Both the position numbers and the translations under genes were made by a program. Shown one piece after another: positions 49,838-62,971 of a stretch of 64,000 bases of DNA. Source of the DNA: Artocarpus heterophyllus (lineage: Eukaryota > Streptophyta > Magnoliopsida > Rosales > Moraceae); assembly GCA_025403435.1 (NCBI GenBank), contig JAJQZP010000045.1:372001-436000 (forward strand), given 5' to 3'. Below the pieces are notes generated by a model. That model searched no databases. It saw only the letters and a list, made by a program, of their open reading frames with translations, and was not told the DNA's origin. How positions within the stretch are numbered: position 1 is the stretch's first letter; the number at the start of each line of letters is the position of its first letter.

Positions 49838-52800
49838 TGTAAGGACCAAGAAAATCTTAGAAGTAAATAATGTAATTTATATATTAAAGTTGAGGATTTT
49901 CTTGAAAAATATCAGGTGTGAATTTTGTTATTGAAGGATTTATGGAATTAATATAAATATTTCAAAATTCTATGGAAAATGTTCAAGTTAAAATTACTAA
50001 TTTTCATGATTGAATAATTCAGTTGATAATTTCCACTGCAATTTAAGGCAGAAGAAATTGCTATTCATAAATAACTTGAGAATTTAAATTATAAGAATTT
50101 TCAAGTACAGTACAGTATTAATAATATACAACTCTAAAGTAAAGTAAAACCCTTAATTGCCTATTAGTTAAATTCAGAGTCATGCGAATAGCATTGTTGG
50201 TAAAACAAAACAAAAAAAAAAAAGCCATCTGAGTTCAAGAATTGACATTGTCAAGAATGTGTCAATACTGAGGTAGAACATAGAAAAATGTCAATTTTAT
50301 AATTACACGGTCTAGAAATGATTTTTAAATCAAAAAATCTAATTTATTACGCGATTTAAAATTTATCAATATTAACATATACTGATATTAGTCTTAGACT
50401 GTGTTGAGCAAACCCAACAACACTAAAAATTCCTGAAAGCTAGTTAGTTTCTTTCAAGCAGATAAAACTTCATCTGCTTTCCCTAGATCAAGGGATCTTA
50501 TGCGTAAAGTGGTATGGCAAAGAGACAAAATGTGATGGGAATAGTTAAAAGCATGGGCAAGTAAGGTGCATAACATGGAGTGCATTTGATGAAAATTTTC
50601 CTCTCTTTTTCACTTAGGATTGGTGCCAACTACTAGGAGGAAGTAATCAAAGTTTTGTCACATTTCAGTGTTCATGAAACACTTCAAGAAAAAGAAATTA
50701 AGTAAAAAAGTTAATCAAGTTTAGACTTATGTCTACAAATGACCCATCCTCTTCAAAGCTTTATTTTTCTCTTCTTCTTCCAAAATTTCTACAAGCTAAA
50801 ACCTGTTCCTTTTTCTCCCTTTCTCACAAGAAATTTCTCTCTCACCTATTAGTAAATCACTAGCCAAAAATCAAACTAAGGAGGAAATTTTGGTTGGATC
50901 ACTCAAGAGGAAGATTCTTCAAGGGTATATTATCTAAACTCTCATCTTTAAATTTAAACAAAAAAATATAGTTTTGGGTCCTATTTTAAGAGAAGTTAGC
51001 ATGTAATAATTTTTATTTATGTTTATGTTATGCTTATAGTGAGTTTCTATTGATGTAGCTTAATCTTATGTGTGTCAAGCATGAAAAAGTTTAGATTTAG
51101 GTTATGTCTTATTTTATTTGACACTAAAATAGATACTTTAGAGATTTAGTTTACTATTATGTAGTTTGGGTATAAAAAAGATTAGATTTAAGATTTGGGT
51201 TTATGTTTAGAAGGATTTTTCACTCTCTTAAACTAAAAAAAAAAACACTTTAAAGACTATTTTTAAAGTATTTTAAAACTTGGGAATGTTTAAGTCACTG
51301 CAACATTAAAGACTATATATAGGAAGATATTAAAAACCGGAATCTTGGCTCTAAAACGACATTTTTAGTATCTGTTTTTAAGTTGTCCAACAAGGTCACG
51401 ATGAGGTTGTAAAGGAGTCGTGACCTGGTTTGTAACATCGATAGCGAATGACTTATATGTTCTGTTTATGTTTGTCTTTTTCTATTTCAAAGCTTTGAAC
51501 ATCATTTTTAATAGTTTAATGAGACTTTCATAGCAACTACCATATGATTGGTAGTTGTTATCAACACTTTTTCATTAAGTGTTGCACATAAAGTTGCAAC
51601 TTGGGTTGTGGCCTCAAGTGGGCAAAGTGCGTTCTGTTTAAAAGCCTATTCAGTTTTTACTTCTTAGAGTTGAAATCCTTTGGTTTATTATTTAGATTGA
51701 TTCTATAAAAATTGTAAATGCAATTGGCAATGATTTTTTGAAATTTTCATTGAAGTCGTATATGGTGCTGCGACATGGGTTACAATCCTCAATAATATGG
51801 ATTTCAACTGCCTTTGTTTTTATAAACCTATGGTTTACTGCATTCTTAAGGCCTTTATAACAATTGCAATACAAGTTATAATGGTTTTAAAATTAACAAA
51901 AGCTTAAAATAAATTTTAGAAGCCAATAAGCTAGGCCACTACTTTACGAAGCTGTAATTGGGTCCAACATTCATACCAACTCAAAAGCTACGTTTAAATC
52001 AAAGTTCAATCGTTTAAACATTTTCAATGTCATAGACATGTTTAGACATGAGTAGGCCTTATTTAACTACAAGCCCAACAATGATAATAAAGGGGAAGAT
52101 AGTTAATAAGTTAATTTAGTTATCAACTCTAAGCACGGTTAGTAAAGACAATTAAGATAAATAAAATTATAAGGATTAAATCAATAAATCCCCGAAATAA
52201 ACATGGTGATATTACGGTCCTTTAAATAAAAGAAAATATTGTTAGGAAAGGATTTAGTTCTTTTACTATTATGTTAAGTTTAATAATGTAAGATACGCTA
52301 TGTTGTACTTTTAATAGGTATTTTCTTCCAGAATCTAAGAATAGACAATAGGAAATTTTGACGAGTTAGTGATTTCTACTACTAGAATCAAGTAAGTAAG
52401 AATCTCGCATACAACACAAATAATTTCAAATAAAATAATTCACATGTTTTATAAAAATCATAAATATACGTTTATGTCTATGCGATGCCGTGTCATATTG
52501 CATAAATGTTAATAAGCTCAATGAAACCTAAAAGGAATAAGTTAAGTGAGTGTCGTACCAATCTCTCGACCTACAGGGAGGCTTATGTTATGGTAAAGAT
52601 AATTTATGTCTATGCCATGCCATGTCATATTGCATAATTTATGTTTATGCCTATGCAATGCCATGTCATATTGCATAAATGTTAATAAGCTCAACGAAAC
52701 CTAAAAAGATTAAGTTAAGTGAGTGCCGTATCAACCTCTTGACCTACGAGGAGGCTCCTGTTACGGTAAAGATAATTTAGATCACGGTTTGTTAGGGACC

Positions 52801-53379
52801 TTGCAAACCCTAAGTTCCTGATGATTGACGCAACCAGAATGAATATTCGGCCCCATAGGTTTCGTAAGATATATTCATAAATAGCATAACAAGCTCATGC
52901 ATATATAATTATACATATTCTCAAATGGCTTGCAAGTTATAGTTTCTACTTGCTAAGCGAAAGCTCACATAAGTATGTTCGTGTTATAGGTAAACAACCT
53001 CTTTAGTAAGATTTGATGGATGATGGTACAGTGACAGATGATTGTGGAGATGGGGAGTAGATAACACGCATATTTTATTCTGCACTTAGTTTTTGTTAAT
53101 TTAACCTTTTTAATTGAGCATAAGTAGTATTGCTAAAATTGTGTATGTATATTTTTGTTGACCAATGTTATAGCTTTGCAGCTTTAGTCCATATGATTTT
53201 CGGACCTCTACACTAATACATTATGCTATAATATTTGTTACAACAATAGTAAAGTGGTTTAAGCAAAGTTAATCGATAAAGATTTAAAAATATACCTTAC
53301 CAACGTCGAAGTTATAATTATATTTCCAAAAATTTAAGTAAACTAGTTAAGTAACGGCCACATAGGTAGGGTCATTATA
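49838..53379 (+). mobile_element. Probable decayed gypsy (chromovirus-like) solo LTR
   Basis: Starts TGTAAGGACCAAG and ends near AACGGCCACATAGGTAGGG (GTCATTATA). The interior has features usual in chromovirus LTRs: a pyrimidine-rich leader-like zone (50760-50840), GCTTGCAAGTTATAG, CTTGCTAAGCGAAAGCTCAC and a late GTTATAGGTAAACAA. No coding sequence. A tandem duplication lies at 52460-52790. I found no convincing target duplication, so the limits are tentative. Confidence 0.45.
52455..52790. repeat. Two-copy ~170-bp tandem duplication
   Basis: Both copies run ATGCCATGTCATATTGCATA, AATGTTAATAAGCTCAA, TTAAGTGAGTG-CGTA-CAA, GACCTAC and GGAGGCT. They start at about 52475 and 52650. Confidence 0.75.
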
Positions 53380-54000
53380 CCAATTACAATTATTTTAAAA
53401 TTAACACACTAATTAATTAAATTTAACATATATAATACTGTTTAAAATTAATGGATGCTACAGTAAGTCTGTGTTTGGTTATGTTCCTTAACAAGTAAGG
53501 TTAAAGATGTAAACTCTAATCCTATATTTTATAACAACTTATGAGAGCATATCTCTTTTCATTGAAAAAAAAGAACCTCTCATTATTAATTGATATTACA
53601 ATTTTTAAGGACCTATAAATCCAACTCAAGAGTTGGTCCAAATATGAACACAGTTTTTCTTTCTCATTTCCTTGCCAATATATGAAAACAGTCTACTTTC
53701 TCATTTCCGTTTGGAAACTATTTCCGACTAACGCACCTGTGCAAATGCAAGAAAACGTTTCCAAAACGGTACCAAATGAATCTTGGAAGGTGACCTAACT
53801 TTTCGAGTAACTGTTGTTGCTTGGACCTTGATTTCCTAGTTTAGGCCTATTATCGGCAGCAGATGCAATTAAACTATCCAAGTGACTGTAATATCCAATC
53901 AGAAATCAAATACTATCCCAGTTAAACGTTCTAGATTCATCCAATAGATTCAGCCATGAGTTGATTGCTCAGTTTACTATTTGCCATGAATTTATCTAGA
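53380..54000. other. Intergenic stretch, possible MITE remnant
   Basis: 53465-53665 has GTGTTTGGTTATGTTCC and a distant ACTCAAGAGTTGGTCCAAAT, weakly like the MITEs above. Otherwise nothing, and the end of the TTL transcript probably lies near 54000. Confidence 0.35.
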
Positions 54001-54220
54001 TCACATCAACCTTAGTTCACTCAATCTTATTGAATGTAGCAAAGTCCAAGGAGTAAAACATATAACATGAGAATCGCGTTTGTTGCAAAAGAAACTATTA
54101 TTCTCTTTAGGATTTGTCTCAGATTGACAAAGCAGCTCTCTGAACAACAACAAAGTTTTAAGTACTTTAAACAAAGTTACAACTGATAAATTACTGGTTG
54201 ACTGAAGCAACACAAAGGTT

Positions 54221-56981
54221 CTAACTTCCACGGTACGTGGTGAAAGAGAACGGTGACAGCAGCAGCGGAACATGAAAATGCTCTGACTTCTGTAACTCTG
54301 TGATTTCAAACACAATAGAGACATATGGATAGAACCCTCCAGGGCAATATTTACCTGTGTTGAAGCTTATCCTGTATATTCCTGGATCCACGGCGTTGAC
54401 TATGCTCATCAACTGACCACTTCGTCCGTCATTATTTGTAACTGAAGACCCCTGAATAACCCAACCACCCATATCTAGATTTCCAAATGTGGGACGAGGC
54501 TGAGGGCCCTTCCAAACTTCTAACTGTACCTCAATTCCGGCACCGGGAGATCCTTGAGAAACATCCAATACATGGGTTGTAATGGGTGGACGGGTTCTGG
54601 TTGGACTTTGCTGTGTTTTCCTAACCGAAGATTCTGAGGCAGGAGTTAGATGCCCTCCAACAATGCTTATACGATCTTCTAGAGTTGAAGTAATAAAGAA
54701 ATTTATTCACAGAGGAGCTAATGAAGCATATTAGCAATGCACAAAAGTTTTCAAATGCCAGTGCTAGGAAGAATTCTAAAAGAAGTTTCATAATATCTTC
54801 AAGAAAATGATAACAATGAAAATTAGCTAGGAAAAATATAAGAAGTAACAGGGTCACCCTTATTTTTTCTCTCCTTTTTGGGGAAAAAAAGAAGAAGAAC
54901 AATCCGATTCAGGTATTAAGAAAAAAAGACACAAGGAATTCTTCTAGAATAACTTGTTTTCATTCTCTAACACAATGTATACGAACTTGGAAAGCCATGG
55001 CTCGATCTCCACTGATTTCCTATGTATAAACTTGCTGCTATATATGTTTAAAAGCAAGGAACTTCTTATCAATCAGTTAAAGATCAAGGTTTTAGCACAT
55101 TCACACAAAAGTTTATAACTTCAGTTGGTATTGTGACAAGTATAAAATAGTACTCATGGAGGGGGAGAAACTTAAATAGATCACTCAAAGTGAAAAGATT
55201 GGACTTAAAATTGATATACAAGATCTAAATCAAAATAAAGGTTACTGGACAAAGAAGGTATTGCAATATGTGATAACAAGATAAAGGAGCATAAGCAATC
55301 AAACTTTCAAACAAATTTTTCATAATGGAAACTGCAAAATCTGTTTGAGAGAGAACTTAGTTTACCTTCAGCTTTCTTCGAGGCGGGGTCAGGATACTGA
55401 TCGCCTGTTGAACAAGCTTTGGTTTTAGTCGAAACGAGCTTTGCGAGACGCAGCTCCGTTATCTTCATCTGTTCCCGAGCTGCAATCTCAAACTCAACTA
55501 TAGGCCTATTTGGGTAGCGTTTCTGCAAAAGAAAAGAAAATACTACCTTGAGAAACTTAAGCATAAATCTCCTTAGCAGTTACCAATAGCAGGCTATCGT
55601 TTTCAGGTGCATATTCTTTCTTCAACAAAAGCACCTTTATAGACCTCTGTTTGGCAAATAATAATCATGAATTGCCCTTTCTCTTACAGAAAACTACAAA
55701 ATCTCAAACATCCAGCATAAACAAAAGTACAAAACAACTAACAAGTACAGAGATACATGTTGGTACATCATCACACACTTAACAAGCATTATATCACTGA
55801 GAACAACTCTGTCATGCTAATCATTTTTCTGTCTTAATAAAACTTCAATGTAATTGACCTAAATCTTATCAGTCCAAAGTGTGCACCTTCAATTCAGCAA
55901 GTATTTCATCGGTGCTCCTCCCGGATGCACATATAATAAATATGAATCCAAACTTCTCCTTATAGCGAGCATTCCAATCAGAAAGCTCCTGAAAAGACCA
56001 GACCAACCAGAATCAATCAACCAAAAAGGGTATTTAACAAACTTTCCTAGTGCCCTTTAATCAAAGGAAAAAAACCAAAAAGTATTTCTTGAATCCTAAG
56101 AGAATACAACAAATACCCTCAAGTTTAAACTAATTAAGAAAGCATCAACCAATGTTTTTTGAACCACCCAAAATGTATTCTAAAAATTTTTCTTGTACTA
56201 AGTCCTCGTCAAACTGACAAAGAAAATAGACCAAGCTGCCCTAAGACCACCCCCGAATTGATGCTTGTCTATATGTCAAAAGAGAACAACTGAGTTTGAC
56301 CATAATTCAATGTGCAGGGATATTTAGGTGACTCAAAAACACAGTGATACTTTTTTTTTAGTAAGTTAAAACTATAAACATTTTTGTCATATTTTGATGA
56401 AACTCGAGGGATACTTTTCACATATCTCCTCTATCAAATGCAAATCGTTGATTTTTTTTTTTTTTTTTTTGCTAACCAAACATTGATACCGCTTAATTAA
56501 TAAGGAAATTCTAGAAGTGGGTTCAAAGCAACACTAACCTGTAAGCTAGAACTAGTAGCAGTTGCAAAAGCAGTCGATTGCTCGCCTTTACTCCATCTAC
56601 AAAAATCCAATATGTGCTAATAAATCAATTTCCAATCATCGAGAACCTCATATTTCAGTAATGGGTAATTGAGAAAACTAAAGATTTGTATTGAAATTTC
56701 ACTGACAACGAAAAAGAAAGAGAGAGATAGAGAGAGAGAAGAAGGATAAGAAAACTCAACTGGGCAGACATGAAGTGAGAAGAAGAGGAAGGAGATTGTC
56801 CGATCGGAGGATGAGCAGAGAAAGCTTGGAGCCAACCATTGACGTCGACTTTATTAAACCAGATATCTCGAGCAGCAACGATGGCTTCCTCAAGGGAAGA
56901 GAAAGGACAGGCCTTCGCCATTTCTTGGGCGAATCTCCTGCTTCGGCAGCATGCCAGGAATTCCTCTTCCTCAAACTCCAT
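54221..56981 (-). CDS. TTL: Allantoin synthase (OHCU decarboxylase-HIU hydrolase fusion, transthyretin-like protein)
   Basis: Five exons on the minus strand: 56981-56761, 56596-56539, 55988-55887, 55522-55366, 54678-54221. They give 331 aa with consistent phases and GT-AG introns. The start is the ATG giving MEFEEEEF; the open frame extends upstream only to a TTG. The N-terminal OHCU decarboxylase domain (about 1-165) carries the catalytic-type His57 in SAHPPIG, plus FGFIFIICASGRS and RPIVEFEIAAREQMKITELR. The C-terminal HIU hydrolase domain (about 212-331) has THVLDVSQGSPGAG, GIYRISFNTGKY and the terminal YRGS. Between them, RISIVGGHL (182-190) fits the PTS2 peroxisomal signal. The protein performs the last two steps from 5-hydroxyisourate to S-allantoin in purine catabolism. 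The Arabidopsis orthologue also binds BRI1, an incidental link to the BSK gene 9 kb away. Confidence 0.94.
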
Positions 56982-57218
56982 CGTGTTTTTCCTTCCCAAA
57001 TTCCTCCGACTCCACTCTAGTCACCCTCCTCTCAGGATTCTATCAAATTCAATAATTAATAAATGGGGAGCCTAATTCCAGTGCTACACATTTATTATCC
57101 TACTTTGTTGCGTACCCTATTTTTGGCCCAAACTCGTGTGATTTACAGGCGGTTTAGAACCTAGGTTAAAAGAGTTTGACAGAGTAATAACTGAGATTAA
57201 TTTAAATTAAGAAAATGG
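56982..57218 (-). promoter_or_regulatory. TTL upstream region
   Basis: Promoter side of TTL, shortened to about 240 bp by the hAT element beyond it. No TATA box was assigned. Confidence 0.3.
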
Positions 57219-57226
57219 TTTTATAG

Positions 57227-58053
57227 TAGGGATGAATGACGGACGGTTTGATGGTTTTTGGACAGGTGCGGTGCGGTTTTTTTAGATGGCGGGTTGGCAA
57301 TTAACCAAGCAGCAAACCGCCCACCACATGGCGGGCGGTTTTGGTTTGGTTTTGAGTGGTTGCGGGCGGGTTGAGGCGGTTTAGACCTATGCTATTGCCC
57401 AATGTAATTTTTTGGACCGTTTTTTTAGAAAGTGAAGAAAATTTGTAGAAAATATAAGATGATAATACATGAAGCATTCCTAACAAGTTTGATGCTTAAA
57501 GACAATGACGATATTCAAAAGTACAAATTAAGAAACATAATCATTCACTGCAACAAGAAACATCAACTACATATAAAGTGATAAACAAAGTCAAGAGTCC
57601 ATAAAAATTAAAGCCTATTCACTGGGTTCGAAAATAATAGAATGCTACAAATGAAATGATGAACAAAGTCAAGTGTTTTTTTTCTTTTAGGGCTTTCTCT
57701 ACTAACTTACTTGATTTGAATTTTGATCACTTCACAAAATAATAGGAGAATTTTCAGTTTCTAATATGTCAAGAGGCAGCCGAGCCCATGCTTGAAGTGT
57801 TGGATTGTTCAATCATCTCTAAAATAAGAACAAAATCAAATAAATGATAAGTTTTTTAAAAAAAAATAGAGGCGGGCGGGTGCGGGTTGAACCCGCCCTT
57901 AAAAACTTAAAACCAAATCCGCCCACCGAATATATCGGTGGGCGGTTTGATCCCGTCCACCAGTGGGTTGCTAACGTAAATCGGCTTTTTTTGAGATGGG
58001 CGGGCGCGGACGTGGGCGGTTGGCGGTTGCGGGGCGGTTTTTGTACAGCCCTA
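57227..58053. mobile_element. Non-autonomous hAT element
   Basis: 827 bp with a perfect 8-bp target duplication TTTTATAG (57219-57226 and 58054-58061). The ends TAGGGATGAATGACGGACGG / GGTTTTTGTACAGCCCTA are imperfect inverted repeats. Inner arms are rich in GGCGGGCGG and GCGGTT blocks in both orientations. No transposase. Confidence 0.9.
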
Positions 58054-58061
58054 TTTTATAG

Positions 58062-60144
58062 GGGTTAAAATCTTTGAAATTTAAACTTTAATTTTTAAGT
58101 TTATATGGTTTGAACTATTTTCTACCATAAAAACTATTTTTATTTTCATTTTTTCTTTTTATAAATTATATTTTTACAAATACTAGTTCTTATTTTAAAT
58201 TTGATATGATGTTTTATTCTCGTTTTAAACCAAACACCAGCTCAAAACCATCATTTAAACCACACAGTAAATAAAGTTCTAAACCACACTATTTTAAACT
58301 CACATACCAAACGAACCAAACTTTATTCACTTTTTTCTAAGAACTAGCGCAGGGGACTAAGTTTATGCGTGCGTGTTAAGATTTAATTATTGTGTTATTA
58401 TTTATTTAATTTATTTATTAAACAAAATTCTTGGTTGGTTAGTTAATACACAACTAACATACGATTACACATTAAAAATATGAAAATCTTGCTTGGTTAG
58501 TTAAATAGAAGCACATATGAAAATATCTATTTCAATAGTACATGCAGGAAATAAAGAATTAGGGTTAATTAAACCGACATCGCTTGTATTTTGCCAAAAC
58601 AATAGAGACACCCTCTTAATCACATCTAATTACACCAATACCCTCATGGACTTAACTCTAGCAGTTTTTTATGTAAAATTACAAAAATACCCCTTATAGT
58701 CTTAGTCACTGATTCAGGAACACTAAATCACATCCAACTTATTTGATTTATATATATATATATATATAAAAGTCCAAATCTGCCATAAAAAACTTACAAC
58801 TCTCACCTAACCAGCCCACCCTCCACTATCACCCCATTGCTAGCCAACCCGAGTGACCCCACCTTTGGGCCCAACGACACTTATGAGAACTCCACTGAAC
58901 ACCGGGCCTAATTCCCTCCCCCTCAATCGCACCTAGCCACCCCGTCTCTTGCCCTAGGTCAGCTCTAACCCTATCATCCCCCTCGAAACCCCCGTCAACC
59001 CCTAGCCTACCACTCTCATCAGCCCTTAACCCCTGATCTACCATCACCCCTCACCACGCTCGCGCCCTTTTCCTTGTGCTCCTCTAAATTGAGAGAGACA
59101 ATGAATGAGGCATTTTTTTAATTTTTGATATTTTTATTTTGACCTTTTTAATGTTTTATACCGATTTTTTACTTTTTATTTTTTATTCATTTTCTATTTT
59201 ATTATAAGTTTTATTCCTTTATGAAAAAATAGAACATTAAGATCATAATTACTGAATGCAATAAAATCTAGTTTGTCTTAGAATACTCAAAATTACTAAT
59301 TTATAAGGAAAAACACATGCTAATTTATTGAAAATTAGAGGAAAAAAAAAGGTATCAAGGAAATTCTTTTCCATAGAGTGAAAAGTATGGCTAAAATGTC
59401 TAACAATTAAACTCATTTTTATGTCAAATAAGAGTAAAAACATCATTTCAAATAACATATATAGTTAAAATCACTTTTCATGCATGGAGGGGCATTTTTT
59501 GTATTTTATAAAAATGTATCAGTCAAATATTGCTTTCACGGTCAATTAATACAAAGATGTCTCTATAATTTTTATTTTTTTTTGTAAAGTTAGGGGGTGT
59601 TGACGTAATTAATTTTGGTCAAGTAGATGTCTTCATTGGCTTGGCAAAACAAAAGGGGTGTTAGTATAATTAAGCTGAGAAATTATTACATACGAGGGGT
59701 AAATTAAAAGAAAAAAGTTTTCATCATTGAAGGTGAAGAATAAAGTATTTTGATTGTTTATACGAGAACAAACAAATGAGACTGAGAAAGAAAAGTAAAA
59801 GAAGCAATATATATATATATATATATATGGTTTTTTCTACAATCTCTTTAATGGGAGGTCCCTCCAACATATATAACATGTAGAAGAAAAAATATAAAAT
59901 GACAATCATCAAACATAGCATCAACATTTGATTGACATAACACCAAAAAATAAAGCAATCCAAAGATTATGCTACGTAGTTTTAATATCCAGAAACCTTA
60001 TAGTCCTAGCTGTATCTGAATGAAACCCATCATCCAAAAAATAAATTAAAAAAAATACAGCAAAAAAAATTGCTTCCTCCCAATCCTTTATGGGATGAAA
60101 CGAGAAGTTGCTAATTGCACCTCAGATGTGTAATTATTAGTACT
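58062..60144. other. Intergenic stretch, no supported gene
   Basis: Includes TA microsatellites (58750-58770, 59809-59828) and a C-rich block at 58805-59070. The open frames in that block are low-complexity Gly/Asp or Pro-rich and show no family. Confidence 0.45.
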
Positions 60145-60620
60145 TGTAATACCCGTAATTTTAATTAATTAATTCTCCTAATTTGATATGATTGGTGTAA
60201 ATTTTAATTTAATTGTTCTAAAATTGCAAAATAGCCCCTGGCCAATCCTCCTCTGCCGTTCATGTGGTATAACTATGCTCCAAAGCCTTAAAATACTAAA
60301 TTTCCAACCCCAAGAATCAGACTTTGCTAAACAATGTCACATGCTTTCTCTTTCCTTATTATTTTAAAATTCCACACTCATTAGACGTATTTTCTCTCCC
60401 TCCATCTTTTTATCTAGGCCATCCTTGCTCTCTCTCAGTCTCTTTAAAATTTTCAGACCATAAATACCCAAATAAATTCAGAAATAAACTTCCTCTTTGG
60501 TTTTGAACCCTTCTCAAATCAAGAATTCAAGGTTTGGCCAAACTTAGAGTTTTTTTTTTTCAATTATTTGAGGTAGGGTTTTTAACCAAAAAAAATATGG
60601 TTGCCTTTCTCTTTTCCTTG
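60145..60620 (+). mobile_element. Possible chromovirus-like LTR fragment
   Basis: Begins TGTAATACCCGTAATTTTAA, close to the TGTGACACCCG start of the 7.6-kb LTR. A CT-rich zone (60385-60440) follows. No right end, primer site or partner was found. Confidence 0.3.
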
Positions 60621-62500
60621 AATCCGAAATTTGAAGGATATATTGCACAATAAATCTCTTTACTAAGATTTGAGCCTTATGATGTTGCAAAAGTGGGCCC
60701 AACCTAGCCCAGCCCACTAATATTTTTGAATAGGGTTGTGTCTTGAGTAGTGACGGGCCATTCTGGCCCGGCCCATCACTGTATCAGGACGGGCCTGGGT
60801 TGGCCCACGAGGCCTGACCCATTATTGCATCACTAAAACAAAACATATCTATACCATACCAAATATCAAAACAAATCCATAACCAAAAAAAAATAAAGAA
60901 ATAAAACCCATAAAGTTTGAGAAGACAAAAATTCACTTGCTCAATCTGACACAACAAATCCAAGAAATGTTATGTGAAAGAGAAGAAAAGAACTGAACAT
61001 GAAGCATATTTTTAGATGAGGAAGAATCAAATAAAATAAAAGGAAGCTGACTTCCATTATAGCATAAAGGAACTAACTTTCGTTAATATTAAGGCCTTTC
61101 ATTTTAGTCCCAAAAGAAAAAGAAGTGACTTTGAGCAAGAAAATGCTCCATTGACCTCACGGTAGTAGTCTTGGCAGTTATGAAGGGCATATGGAGAGGA
61201 AAGTTTTCTCTTTTTTTTTTTTTTTTTTGCTATTTTGAAGATGGGTTTCGAGAGAAAACGTGGGGTTTAAGCTTTGCTATTAATTTCCCTGGCTGGTCGA
61301 GTCTGTCCAGGTGCACGTAGAGACATATCCGGGGTGTTTGCTTGCCCGTTTAAGCTTGAGCCGACTCAAAACACAAGCATTGTAGAGCAACGTCCAAACA
61401 TGAGTCATTTTGTTGAAAATCAAACGGCATTTCGTTCTTTGGAAAAGACTCCTTGTACCTTTTTTTTTTGGAAAATTAGTAAAAATACACAATTCACGTA
61501 TGTACTTAGACATAGTGTCTGGTGGACATCATTTAAAGGTAATAGGTTACATGTTCAAGGAGTCTTTTTCATGGCAAAAAAAAAAAAAAGAGGAAAAATA
61601 TCATATTTTTGTAACTTTTTAAAAGTATATATCAGCTTTTAAAAATATTTGTAATAAATGTCATATTTACATAGTAAATTTCGTAACTAAGAAATATTTA
61701 CATTGTAAATAAGAGGTTAAATACATTATTTGTATTATAAATAAACAATAAGAATTATTTACACTATCAAAAATAAATAAATTATTTACACCATAAATTT
61801 AACATTGATTATAATTATTTCAAAACAAATTATTTACTACAATTTGTTTTGAAAAAGTAAGTGGGCCACCCAACAAACACAATGCCATGTACGAAAAATT
61901 TTGGTCGAACAAGGCACAACATGAGGTTATATTGCGCTGAGCTAAACACAACATAAGATGGTAGGCTATGCATGGCTTATAGTTTTAAACATATAAATTA
62001 GGTACGACATGACACGACAAAAAATACAAGGATAATCACCACAAGACACTGTTTAAAAAAAAAATTCCCCCCAAGACATTTCCAATTTGGAAATTCTTCA
62101 AATAACCTTTCACAAAGAAGGAGAATGAAAGAGTAAAATTCGATAATTAATTTAAAAAAAAAAAACTAAACATAACCTATTAATTTCCCATCTTTGCAAT
62201 TGTGTCATTTACTTCTAATAATTCCCCCACTTAATTCAATGGTGCCACTGCTTATTTGTTTCTTTTTTTAATTTTAAATCAATCGCATGCCCACATATCA
62301 TTTAACGAATTAACGACATTGGAAAGCTTACGTCAACTAAAAGATGCTTCTCATCTCCTTTTGAAAAAATAATCCAATTTCATCTTTTTTTCTCCTTTGA
62401 AACTTTAGGAAAGAGGATTTGAACTCTTATGGTGATGTTGAGTATAAAATTACTATTAAATTATACTTGCAGACAGAAAAAATGAGAAGCATAACACTTT
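60621..62500. other. Intergenic stretch, no supported gene
   Basis: 60690-60830 holds GGGCCCAACC / GGGCCTGGGTTGGCCC inverted motifs, like an eroded hAT-type element. 61620-61850 is a run of TTATTTACA-type short repeats. Nothing else recognised. Confidence 0.4.
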
Positions 62501-62854
62501 CCAACAAAAAAAAAGAGAGAGAAACATACGCCGTTTTCACAAAAAAATGATGAGAAATTTTAAATGTATAAGCAACATACGACTTATCACTTGAACAACC
62601 AAAAAGAAAATTCACAGGTCGTTATATAGACAGAGGAGAAAACATTATTTTTAAACTACATGTCGTTTACCATTTGACAGCATTCAAATGTCGTTTTTCA
62701 AAAGAAACGACATCAAATCTCACTTCTCCAACTTTTCCCAGTCTTTCTAAAACTAAAACCTTCTTCCCAAGCTAAGTTTTTCCTTTTTTTTTTCTTCCTC
62801 ACAAAAGGTTCAAAAAGAGTCTCAAAAGGGGTAAAAAAAAAAAAAAAAAGAAGC
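62501..62854 (+). promoter_or_regulatory. Promoter and leader side of the right-edge gene
   Basis: AT-rich, then a CTTTTTTTTTTCTTCCTC tract and a poly-A run just before the start codon. No specific site is supported. Confidence 0.3.
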
Positions 62855-62971
62855 ATGATGAACCCACGAACAGACAAGCTTGTTAGGAGGACGACAGTGG
62901 TGGCTACAATCACCGCCTCTTACTTTCTCTTAACCGCAGACTATGGCCCCGAACCCAATGCTCTTGACCCC
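62855..62971 (+). CDS. Small conserved plant protein, first exon (partial gene)
   Basis: 39 codons from ATG at 62855 (a second ATG follows at once) to a GTAAGC donor at 62972: MMNPRTDKLVRRTTVVATIT, then ASYFLLTADYGPEPNALDP. It fits the start of a short, widely conserved plant protein of unknown function, with a basic N terminus, a probable single membrane helix (about 14-28) and the invariant-looking ADYGPEPN. The phase is 0 at the donor. I found no following exon up to 64000, so the rest probably lies to the right. The identification is from memory of the family pattern and has no functional content. Confidence 0.6.

Noticed and set aside
56775..57075. Two plus-strand frames over TTL exon 1
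   Set aside because: Shadows of the minus-strand TTL coding sequence.
58829..59047. 72-aa Gly/Asp-rich frame in a C-rich block
   Set aside because: Low complexity, no homologous pattern, no splice or promoter context.
61274..61642. 122-aa plus-strand frame
   Set aside because: Crosses poly-T and poly-A runs, has no recognisable domain and overlaps an equally long antisense frame.
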